Shown here piece by piece: positions 34,702-42,015 of a stretch of DNA of 64,000 bases. This DNA is from [Eubacterium] eligens ATCC 27750 (GTDB lineage Bacteria; Bacillota; Clostridia; Lachnospirales; Lachnospiraceae), in contig NC_012780.1 of the NCBI RefSeq assembly GCF_000146185.1, forward strand, positions 186,001-250,000, in the 5' to 3' direction. How positions within the stretch are numbered: position 1 is the first letter of the stretch; each line of letters opens with the position of its first letter. The notes under the pieces were generated by a model. That model saw only the letters and a program-made list of their open reading frames with translations, was not told the origin of the DNA and searched no databases. Both the position numbers and the translations under genes were made by a program.

Positions 34702-34824
34702 TTATTCATATGTGTGTTTCTTATGCTTACCAAAAGCTGCCTGTTCCTCGACACTGTGGTCTGCAACATTCATCTTCTGATGTACTTTCTTTTTCTTTAA
34801 TGGATGCTTTGGATTCTTATCCAT
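34702..34824 (-). CDS. 40-residue Lys/His-rich protein
   Basis: ATG 34824 behind GGGAGCG, stop at 34702-34704. The protein begins MDKNPKHPLKKKKVHQKMNV and ends AAFGKHKKHTYE: one third Lys plus His. It lies between hsp20 and a terminator on the same strand, so it is likely co-transcribed as a heat-inducible gene. No family known to me; nucleic-acid binding would suit the charge. Confidence 0.6.
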   Translation of the reverse strand: MDKNPKHPLKKKKVHQKMNVADHSVEEQAAFGKHKKHTYE

Positions 34825-34866
34825 AACAATCGCTCCCTTTCTAATTCAATAATAAATGATTAGTCA

Positions 34867-35307
34867 TTAGCCTTCAATAGCAATGTACTTCTTATTCTCA
34901 ACTGCTTTAGCTTCTTTCTTAGGAACTGAAAGTCTTAAGATACCATCTTCATACTTAGCCTTGATATCTTCCTGTGTGACACCTTCACCTACATAGAAGC
35001 TACGGCTCATAGCACCAGCATATCTTTCCTTACGGATGTATTTACCTTTCTTATCCTTTTCATCCTTATCAAGTCCCTTAGCAGCACTTATTGTAAGGTA
35101 ACCGTTATCAAGCTGTGCATTAATTTCATCCTTCTTAAATCCTGGAAGATCAATATCAACTTCATAACCTGTATCAGTTTCCTTAACATCAGTCTTCATT
35201 ACATTATTTGCATGCTTACCATATAAAGCCTTGTCAACTTCAGGAAATCCGAAGTCCATCCAATCATCATTAAATAAATTCTCTCCAAAAATACTAGGCA
35301 TCAACAT
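34867..35307 (-). CDS. hsp20: Hsp20/alpha-crystallin family small heat-shock protein
   Basis: 146 residues behind AAAGGAGG. The alpha-crystallin domain spans about 38-140 (TDTGYEVDIDLPGFKKDEIN, YEDGILRLSVPKKE); the N-terminus MPSIFGENLFNDDWMDFGFP is typical of clostridial Hsp18. An ATP-independent holdase. A CIRCE element at its promoter shows HrcA control. Confidence 0.93.
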   Translation of the reverse strand: MLMPSIFGENLFNDDWMDFGFPEVDKALYGKHANNVMKTDVKETDTGYEVDIDLPGFKKDEINAQLDNGYLTISAAKGLDKDEKDKKGKYIRKERYAGAMSRSFYVGEGVTQEDIKAKYEDGILRLSVPKKEAKAVENKKYIAIEG

Positions 35308-35442
35308 AAGTCATTCCTCCTTTAACATATATCATTATCTTGTTACCTTGTTTCTTTGGAACCGGGATGTTTCAGTAACCTCTTGAGGTACTTTCCTTTA
35401 CTTTCGTACCTCTTTTGGTTCCCTTCCTTTGTTCTTGGCTAC

Positions 35443-35485
35443 GTTATATACCTTTTTATTAGCACTGTCAAGGGGTGAGTGCTAA
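35443..35485 (-). promoter_or_regulatory. hsp20 promoter with CIRCE operator
   Basis: TTAGCACTG, nine bases, GAGTGCTAA (35459-35485) matches CIRCE with one mismatch in the left arm. On the minus strand the -35 TTGACA (35466-35471) lies inside it, with a 17-base spacer to -10 TATAAC (35443-35448). The leader of roughly 125 bases holds GAGGTAC/GTACCTC, a hairpin near 35383-35410, that might sense temperature or shape stability. Confidence 0.85.
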
Positions 35486-35507
35486 TTTTTTTTATTTTCC
35501 AATTATA

Positions 35508-35546
35508 AAATCCCGCAACCCCAGTATTTACATGGGATTGCGGAAT
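35508..35546 (-). terminator. Terminator, probably of the arginase-fold gene's upstream side or antisense
   Basis: CCGCAATCCC and GGGTTGCGG (one bulge) on the minus strand followed by GATTTTATAATT. It lies just downstream of the gene 35557-36330. Confidence 0.65.
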
Positions 35547-35556
35547 TATAAAATAT

Positions 35557-36330
35557 TTATAAACTATATTTTTTCAGTCGTTTCAAAAGAAAATTATATA
35601 ATTCTTTATTAAGTTCTCCGTTCTTTTCCTCATCTTCCATATATTCAGGAAGCGGCATATTTGTATCACATTCTCCACATATATCAATACCTAAAACCTT
35701 CTGGTTTCTTATAATTATCCCAAGTATATGCTCTAATGTCCCAAGCTTCATATGTCCCTGACTCCAATTGGTTTCACTTATGCTTTCATCAAGAACATCC
35801 TTATCAATAGATATGTATACAGGAACTGATAAATCAATCTGGTTTGTTTTAGATTCCATTGCTTCGGCTCTTATCTCCTGTGCTGAATATGTTATAAGTT
35901 TATTACTTCTTAACCCAATCGCATTAATATCTTTCTTCTCTGGTCCCACCAGAATAAGCTGGCAAATATACGGATTGTCTTTAATCACCTTTCCTGCCCA
36001 GTCTCCGCAACTTGTTAATCCTTCAATCATAGGTTTTTGCATATCGGTATGGTGATCAAATACAACTAAAGAAAACGGTTCCTTAATTCTGTCAGTCATT
36101 ATCTTAGTAACATAATGGTAGTTACCCGAATCAATAAAATGTATTCCATGAATTCCAACAGAATCAACTCTTTCACCTATCTGTTTTTCAGCTTCGTCTG
36201 ATACATACATATCACATCCTGTAATATCAGTGCAGTCTATCCATGTAAGTGATGTTTTTTCCTTAGCAAATTCATCATCATATACACCTGTGAAATCAAG
36301 AATAAAATTGTTGTTTTTCTCTCTTTGCAT
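35557..36330 (-). CDS. Arginase/ureohydrolase-fold protein
   Basis: 257 residues. Metal-binding motifs of the fold: GIHFIDSGNYHYVT, VVFDHHTDMQ, and YISIDKDVLDES with GHMKLGTLEHIL; then ICGECD near the end. The Asp/His set for two metals appears complete, but the spacing differs from true arginase or agmatinase, so the substrate is open. The start at 36330 is the first ATG. Confidence 0.8.
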   Translation of the reverse strand: MQREKNNNFILDFTGVYDDEFAKEKTSLTWIDCTDITGCDMYVSDEAEKQIGERVDSVGIHGIHFIDSGNYHYVTKIMTDRIKEPFSLVVFDHHTDMQKPMIEGLTSCGDWAGKVIKDNPYICQLILVGPEKKDINAIGLRSNKLITYSAQEIRAEAMESKTNQIDLSVPVYISIDKDVLDESISETNWSQGHMKLGTLEHILGIIIRNQKVLGIDICGECDTNMPLPEYMEDEEKNGELNKELYNFLLKRLKKYSL

Positions 36331-36352
36331 TATTCAATCACCTCAATGGATG

Positions 36353-37342
36353 TTACTTTTTCTCAAATTCCTCGCTTATCTTCTCCACAAGATTATTCTT
36401 TGCAAGTCCATAAGCAATCTTAACTGTATTATACACTGTTTTGTCCGTTGCTGCTCCATGTCCCTTAACAACCGGCTTCTTAACGCCTAGAAGAATTGCT
36501 CCGCCTTCATTGTTGTAATCAAACTTTGGCTCAAGTCTGCCAATAAATGCCTCTAGCTGTGCCTTTTGGGTATCAGATGCACCTGCTGCTGCCCTTCTTA
36601 TATCATCAAACACAACCTTTGCTGTTCCCTCGATTGATTTAAGAAGCACATTCCCTGCAAATCCATCACATACAACAACATCTGCGTTGCCGTCTAACAC
36701 TTCTTTGCCTTCAATATTACCTGTGAAATTAAAACCACATTTTTCTAAAAGCTCATGAGCTTCCTTAATAACATCACTTCCCTTTCCAGCTTCAATGCCA
36801 TTAGAAAGTGTTGCAACTGTCGGATTCTCAATTCCGAGTGTCTTCATGTAAGCTACACCGAGTCTTGCAAAATCGACAAAACGGTCTGCCTTGCAGTCAA
36901 TATTGGCACCGCAGTCAACTATACAGAATGGCTTGTCATTACGGCCATTAAGAACTACTGAAAGTGCCGGTCTTGTCGCATTTAACTTGCCAAGTATAAG
37001 GATAGAACTTATAAGCACAACTCCTGTTGCACCACATGTCACGAATCCACCGATATCCTCATTCATGCGGCACATTTTAAGTCCCTTGATTAAGGACGAA
37101 TCAGTCTTATCGTGGTAAGCGTCAACCGGGTCATCATAATTAGTTATCTCCTGTGTGCAGTCCACTATCTCAAGCTGCGATTCATCATAAGTTACATTGG
37201 CAAGGAAATCCTCCAGCTCGGTCTTCCTTCCCATCAGATATACATACAAATCTTTATTCTCACTGATTGCCCTGATTGCACCCAAAACAAGCTCTGTCTG
37301 CGGCTTGTCAGCACCAAGCAAATCTACAACTATCTTTATCAA
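36353..37342 (-). CDS. plsX: Phosphate acyltransferase PlsX
   Basis: 329 residues, usual length. MIKIVVDLLGADKPQTELVLG (usual form DxxGGDxxP), then CDGFAGNVLLKSIEGTAKVV and a Gly-rich LGVKKPVVKGHG-type end. Transfers acyl chains from ACP to phosphate for phospholipid synthesis. Here it closes the acyl-synthesis operon. Its motif DLLGAD instead of DAMGGD is a noticeable change, so it could be a specialised second copy. Confidence 0.9.
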   Translation of the reverse strand: MIKIVVDLLGADKPQTELVLGAIRAISENKDLYVYLMGRKTELEDFLANVTYDESQLEIVDCTQEITNYDDPVDAYHDKTDSSLIKGLKMCRMNEDIGGFVTCGATGVVLISSILILGKLNATRPALSVVLNGRNDKPFCIVDCGANIDCKADRFVDFARLGVAYMKTLGIENPTVATLSNGIEAGKGSDVIKEAHELLEKCGFNFTGNIEGKEVLDGNADVVVCDGFAGNVLLKSIEGTAKVVFDDIRRAAAGASDTQKAQLEAFIGRLEPKFDYNNEGGAILLGVKKPVVKGHGAATDKTVYNTVKIAYGLAKNNLVEKISEEFEKK

Positions 37343-37398
37343 ATCTCATCCTCCTTGTTTTACGAAGTAAAATCCGAGTCCATTGACGAGGAGAGGAT

Positions 37399-38121
37399 TT
37401 AGCCCTCCTTCTGCTCCCTCCAGAAATTATCAAGCAGATTCTTATACACTGCCTCTGAAAATGGAGCTTTTGACAGCTTCTGCTTTGTCTCCTCTGACAA
37501 ATGCTTTGTCGCAGCAAACTCTTTTCCAGCCGCCTCATACTTTGATAAATATCTGTCAAGTCTTGAACTTGCACCCAGTTCAATTAATGTCTTTAACTGT
37601 GGACATAGAATTGCTGTAAATCCATTTTTACCACATATGCACTCATATTCCTTAAGAAGCGAATCATAGACTGACTCTGACTCCGAATAAGCACATCCCG
37701 ATATAAGAACCAATTTCTGTCCCGTCTTTGGATTTCTTATGCCGTGAAATGACTCGCCATTTTCAGGTGGCTTCTGTCCCCTGTAAGTACACATCATGCT
37801 TAAAAGTCTGTCTGTGAAAAGCTTCATCTGTCCCGGCATGCCAAAAAAATACAACGGATAACTTTCAATTATAATGTCTGCTTCTTCTATTCTTTTCTTA
37901 ACTGCCGGCATGTCATCATTTTTGATAACACACTCGCCCTCAGTCCTTGCCCAGCATGAAAGACAGCCCATGCATGGAGTAACATTTAAGTCGGAGATAG
38001 TAATTATCTCCGACTCGTATTCACCACCTTCGCACATTCCCTTTACAAATGCGTTGGTTACCGCCATTGTAGTGCTGGCACTCTTATGTGGACTTCCATT
38101 TAAAACTAATATCTTAGCCAC
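37399..38121 (-). CDS. NAD(P)H-dependent flavin (FMN) oxidoreductase, flavodoxin fold
   Basis: 240 residues from a GTG at 38121 (AAGAGG before it), overlapping the end of accA. AKILVLNGSPHKSASTTMAV is the FMN-phosphate loop; CMGCLSCWARTEGECVIKND has a Cys-rich segment seen in the NADPH-dependent FMN reductase group. Its place between accA and plsX suggests a redox step on the acyl product or a passenger gene. Confidence 0.8.
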   Translation of the reverse strand: MAKILVLNGSPHKSASTTMAVTNAFVKGMCEGGEYESEIITISDLNVTPCMGCLSCWARTEGECVIKNDDMPAVKKRIEEADIIIESYPLYFFGMPGQMKLFTDRLLSMMCTYRGQKPPENGESFHGIRNPKTGQKLVLISGCAYSESESVYDSLLKEYECICGKNGFTAILCPQLKTLIELGASSRLDRYLSKYEAAGKEFAATKHLSEETKQKLSKAPFSEAVYKNLLDNFWREQKEG

Positions 38122-39022
38122 GTCCAAATAATCCTCTTCTCTTTCTTGCAGGAGCCTGTGATACACCAAGTAACTGTGCTGCTCCAGGAACCTCTCCTAC
38201 TGCCTCACTGTATTCGCTGTAACGGCCTATTTTTCTGTATTTCTCATATCTGTCATCAAGAAGCTTATCAACCGGCTTCTTCTCTAACTGCTTTATTTCT
38301 TTTGAAAGGTCGTCAGCAAGCTTTTTCATAAAATGTGATGTTTCTTTCTCTTCTGAAAAATCTTCCGGTTCTTCAACAACCTTTTCTACAATACCCATTT
38401 TATTAAGGTCTGATGCTGTAAGCTTGAGATGTTCTGCTGCCTCTGGCGCTCTCTTAGGATCTTTGAATAGAATACTTGCACATGACTCAGGTGTGATTAC
38501 TGAATAATATGCATTTTCAAGCATCCATACTTCATCCGCAACAGCAAGTGCAAGTGCGCCGCCGCTCCCGCCTTCACCAATCATTACTGATATAATAGGT
38601 GTCTTAACATCTGTAAGCTCATACAGGTTGTTGGCGATTGCCTGTCCCTGTCCTCTTTCTTCTGCGCCCTTACCGCAGTTAGCACCCTGTGTATCAACAA
38701 AACAGATAACAGGTCTGTGGAACTTTTCAGCCTGCTTTATAAGTCTTAATGCTTTTCTGTATCCTTCTGGAAGAACGCAGCCAAAATTCCTTAAAAGTCT
38801 TTCGTTTAAATCTCTTCCTTTTTCAATTCCGATTACAGTTACAGGCTTTCCGTTAAGTCGTCCGATACCTCCAACAATGGCATGGTCGTCTGCAAAGCAT
38901 CTGTCACCGTGAAGTTCTACAAAATCAGTTATTGTAGCATTTATATAATCCGATGCAGTTGCTCTGCCGCTCTTTCTTGTACGGCAGATTCTGTCATAAA
39001 CACTTAAATTCTCGTTTGTCAT
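38114..39022 (-). CDS. accA: Acetyl-CoA carboxylase carboxyltransferase, alpha subunit
   Basis: 302 residues. Crotonase-like carboxyltransferase: ITDFVELHGDRCFADDHAIV, CFVDTQGANCGKGAEERGQG, GEGGSGGALAL. Forms malonyl-CoA with AccD and biotin-carboxyl carrier. AccB and AccC are not in the window. Confidence 0.93.
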   Translation of the reverse strand: MTNENLSVYDRICRTRKSGRATASDYINATITDFVELHGDRCFADDHAIVGGIGRLNGKPVTVIGIEKGRDLNERLLRNFGCVLPEGYRKALRLIKQAEKFHRPVICFVDTQGANCGKGAEERGQGQAIANNLYELTDVKTPIISVMIGEGGSGGALALAVADEVWMLENAYYSVITPESCASILFKDPKRAPEAAEHLKLTASDLNKMGIVEKVVEEPEDFSEEKETSHFMKKLADDLSKEIKQLEKKPVDKLLDDRYEKYRKIGRYSEYSEAVGEVPGAAQLLGVSQAPARKRRGLFGRG

Positions 39023-39058
39023 GATTAATCTTTCTCCTTATATTGCAATGCAATACTG

Positions 39059-39829
39059 TTATGCACTTACTGTTTCTGCATGTATTGCAAGAATGTTAGC
39101 AAGATATGCCCTCTGTTCCTGTCTTGGCACGATATCATCTATAAATCCGTTCTTTAACTGGAACTCTGCGCTCTGGAAATTATCCGGAAGCACTTCACCT
39201 GTAACCTGCTCTACTACTCGCTTTCCTGCAAATCCAATCATTGCACCCGGTTCAGATATGATTATATCTCCAAGCATTGCAAAGCTTGCTGTAGCACCGC
39301 CCATTGTAGGGTCTGTTGTACATACAACATATAAGAGTCCTGCGTCACTATGTCTCTTGGCTGCTGCTGAAACCTTTGCCATCTGCATAAGTGACAGTGC
39401 ACCCTCCTGCATTCTTGCACCACCTGAAACTGTATATCCGATAACCGGAAGTCTGTTCTTTGTAGCATATTCAAAAAGTGCTGTAATTCTGTCCCCAACA
39501 ACTGTTCCCATAGAACCCATCATGAAGTTAGGCTCCATAATGAATATACATGTATCATTCCCACCGATAGTTCCTCTGCCGCATACAACGCCCTCTGTCT
39601 CACCGCTCTTTTCTCTGGCAGACTCATACTTTTCCTTGTATGATGGAAAATCAATAGGATCTGTAAATTCCTGATCATTAAACATTACATCAAACTTTTC
39701 TGTAAGCATCTGAAGTCTGTTCTTTGCCGGCATACGATTTAGCTTCCCGCATAACGGGCATATGTAGTAATTCTTCTCCAAATCCTCTTTATTGATTTCT
39801 TCTTTACATTTGTTACATTTGACTGTCAT
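39059..39829 (-). CDS. accD: Acetyl-CoA carboxylase carboxyltransferase, beta subunit
   Basis: 256 residues. N-terminal zinc ribbon CNKC...CPLC, then TGVVCGRGTIGG-like and SGGARMQEGALSLMQMAK. A little shorter than usual. The partner AccA follows 36 bases downstream. Confidence 0.92.
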   Translation of the reverse strand: MTVKCNKCKEEINKEDLEKNYYICPLCGKLNRMPAKNRLQMLTEKFDVMFNDQEFTDPIDFPSYKEKYESAREKSGETEGVVCGRGTIGGNDTCIFIMEPNFMMGSMGTVVGDRITALFEYATKNRLPVIGYTVSGGARMQEGALSLMQMAKVSAAAKRHSDAGLLYVVCTTDPTMGGATASFAMLGDIIISEPGAMIGFAGKRVVEQVTGEVLPDNFQSAEFQLKNGFIDDIVPRQEQRAYLANILAIHAETVSA

Positions 39830-39831
39830 TA

Positions 39832-40761
39832 TTATTCTCCTGCCTTGATGTTCTCAATTGTTTCATTCAACGCATCAACTGTTGTAACTGTGTACATCTT
39901 TGCTTCTGGAAGTGTCTTCTTAACAAATCCTGTAAGTGTCTTTCCTGCTCCTACCTCGATAAATGTGTCTATTCCGTCAGCCCACATATTCTTTAATGTA
40001 TCCTCAAACCTTACACTTGAAGAAGCCTGAAGTGCTATTGTTTCTATAATCTGTGCTGTATCCTGTGGATAAGGCTTTCCTGTTCTGTTGGCATATATCT
40101 CTGTCTGTGGAGCATTAATTGTCATTACCTTAAGTGCCTTCTCAAGTTCTTCACTTGCATCCTTCATATAAGGAGTATGGAATGCACCGCTTACTGCAAG
40201 CTTAACTGCCCTGCCGCCTTTTTCCTTGATTGCTTCACAGAATGCGTCTATCTCTTCAGCACTTCCTGCACATGAAATCTGTCCAGGACAATTATAATTA
40301 ACCGGCCAGATTTCCTTGAATTCCTTACATGTCTCTTCAACAACTTCTGGAGCAAGCTTAAGTGCTGCTGCCATTCCGCCTGCATACTTTGTAGAAAGCT
40401 CACCCATCTTGGTTCCTCTGATAACTACCAGTTTAAATGCGTCCTCTATTGATAAAACTCCTGCATAAGCAAGCGCCGGAATCTCTCCAAGTGAAAATCC
40501 TGCTACAGCGTCAGCCTTAATTCCGGCATCCTTAAGCGCATTGGCAAATGCAAGGTCTGTAAGGAAAAGTGCCGGCTGTGTATTCTCTGTCTTGGTAAGC
40601 TCCTCGCCTTCTCCTTCAAAGCACACCTTAACTGTTCCCGGGCGGAGCGACTCCCCCAAATCATATAATTTCTTTGCATCAGAATCTGAATCGTATAGGT
40701 CTTTGCCCATTCCTACATACTGTGCACCCTGACCTGAAAATAATACTGCTATTTTTCCCAT
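39832..40761 (-). CDS. fabD: Malonyl-CoA:ACP transacylase
   Basis: 309 residues from ATG 40761 behind GGAGG. GQGAQYVGMG, nucleophile motif GFSLGEIPAL (Phe in place of the usual His), and SGAFHTPYM with the catalytic His. Loads malonyl groups onto ACP. Confidence 0.92.
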   Translation of the reverse strand: MGKIAVLFSGQGAQYVGMGKDLYDSDSDAKKLYDLGESLRPGTVKVCFEGEGEELTKTENTQPALFLTDLAFANALKDAGIKADAVAGFSLGEIPALAYAGVLSIEDAFKLVVIRGTKMGELSTKYAGGMAAALKLAPEVVEETCKEFKEIWPVNYNCPGQISCAGSAEEIDAFCEAIKEKGGRAVKLAVSGAFHTPYMKDASEELEKALKVMTINAPQTEIYANRTGKPYPQDTAQIIETIALQASSSVRFEDTLKNMWADGIDTFIEVGAGKTLTGFVKKTLPEAKMYTVTTVDALNETIENIKAGE

Positions 40762-40765
40762 TACT

Positions 40766-41224
40766 TTATTCCTCCGTTCCATATATATCCTTACGGTCTA
40801 CTGTTGTAAATGTCATGCTTCCCTTTGCGTACACATTGCCATCTACCTTAACTACTGCGTCAAATGATGCGAGAACCTTGTTGATTCTTGTAGCTGTAAC
40901 TGTAATATCAAGTGTATCTCCTGGAATAACAGGCTTTACAAACTTGAATCCGTCTACTTTAAGAAGCACATATAACTTGCCCTCTTCCCTGCTCTTTCCT
41001 CCATCATCGATTACAAGTGAGCAGAGCTGGGCGCAGCTTTCAATTATAAGTACGCCCGGCATTATAGGTGCGTCGGGAAAATGTCCCATAAAATATGGTT
41101 CATTAATTGATACATTTTTAATACCTCTGGCACTTACATTAGGCTCAAGCTCTAACACCTTCTCAATCATCTGGAAAGGTGGGCGCTGTCCGATTCTTTT
41201 ATTAATCTCAAATATGTTCATCAT
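40766..41224 (-). CDS. fabZ: 3-hydroxyacyl-ACP dehydratase
   Basis: 152 residues; hot-dog fold with NEPYFMGHFPDAPIMPGVLI, the FabZ active-site motif including catalytic His, and the later Glu in IIESCAQ. The start overlaps the fabG stop (ATGA), so the two are coupled. ATG 41221 is a possible alternative. Confidence 0.92.
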   Translation of the reverse strand: MMNIFEINKRIGQRPPFQMIEKVLELEPNVSARGIKNVSINEPYFMGHFPDAPIMPGVLIIESCAQLCSLVIDDGGKSREEGKLYVLLKVDGFKFVKPVIPGDTLDITVTATRINKVLASFDAVVKVDGNVYAKGSMTFTTVDRKDIYGTEE

Positions 41225-41952
41225 AATGATAATCCTCCATCAAGCACGATAACCTGACCTGTTACATATGAAAATGCGTCTGAGCAAAGTGATGATACAA
41301 CATTTGCAACATCTTCTGCCTTTCCTAACTTATGCATTGGGATTGCGTCTAAATACTCTTTCTTCTTCTCTTCTGGAATTGCATCCAGCATCTCTGTCTC
41401 TATAAATCCCGGTGCTACTGCATTTACACGGATTCCGTAACCCGCAAGCTCCTTAGCCATTGTCTGTGTCATTGAATTAACAGCACCCTTTGTTGCACTG
41501 TATACAGACTGTCCCGGAAGTGCGAATTTCGAGCTGACTGATGACATGTTGATGATGACACCGCTCTTCTTTCTGAACATTTTAAGTACTGCCTGCTGTG
41601 CGCAGTAGAAGTAACCCTTAACATTTAAGTCCATGCATGTATCAAGTGTATCCTTGTTGAGCATGAGAAGGTACTCATCTCTTACAATTCCTGCGTTGTT
41701 TACGAGTACATCTATTCCGCCAAGCTCCTTACTTACATCTTTAACCATCTGCTTAACCTGATTAAGGTCTGAAACATCTGCTTTATATGTTATGGCTGTT
41801 CCGCCTGCTGCCACGATTTCATCAAGAACCTTCTGTGCCTGTTCCTCTGAATGACTGTAATTGATGACTACGGCATATCCGTCTTTTGCCAGACGTATAG
41901 CACAAGCCTTTCCAATACCACGGGAAGCTCCTGTAACTAATGCTACTTTCAT
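41221..41952 (-). CDS. fabG: 3-oxoacyl-ACP reductase
   Basis: 243 residues, short-chain dehydrogenase: NADP loop TGASRGIGKAC, NNAG in VLVNNAGIVRD, catalytic Ser in INMSSVSS, YSATKGAVN, and the C-terminal YVTGQVIVLDGGLSL. Coupled to fabZ. Confidence 0.93.
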   Translation of the reverse strand: MKVALVTGASRGIGKACAIRLAKDGYAVVINYSHSEEQAQKVLDEIVAAGGTAITYKADVSDLNQVKQMVKDVSKELGGIDVLVNNAGIVRDEYLLMLNKDTLDTCMDLNVKGYFYCAQQAVLKMFRKKSGVIINMSSVSSKFALPGQSVYSATKGAVNSMTQTMAKELAGYGIRVNAVAPGFIETEMLDAIPEEKKKEYLDAIPMHKLGKAEDVANVVSSLCSDAFSYVTGQVIVLDGGLSL

Positions 41953-42015
41953 ATCTGTGTGTCCTTTCTTTAAGAAAATGTCAGTTCTTTGTCATGGGCA
42001 TCTGCCCCTGCTTCA

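Noticed and set aside
39021..39674. Plus-strand frame of 217 codons over accD
   Set aside because: It is antisense to accD, which has all family motifs.
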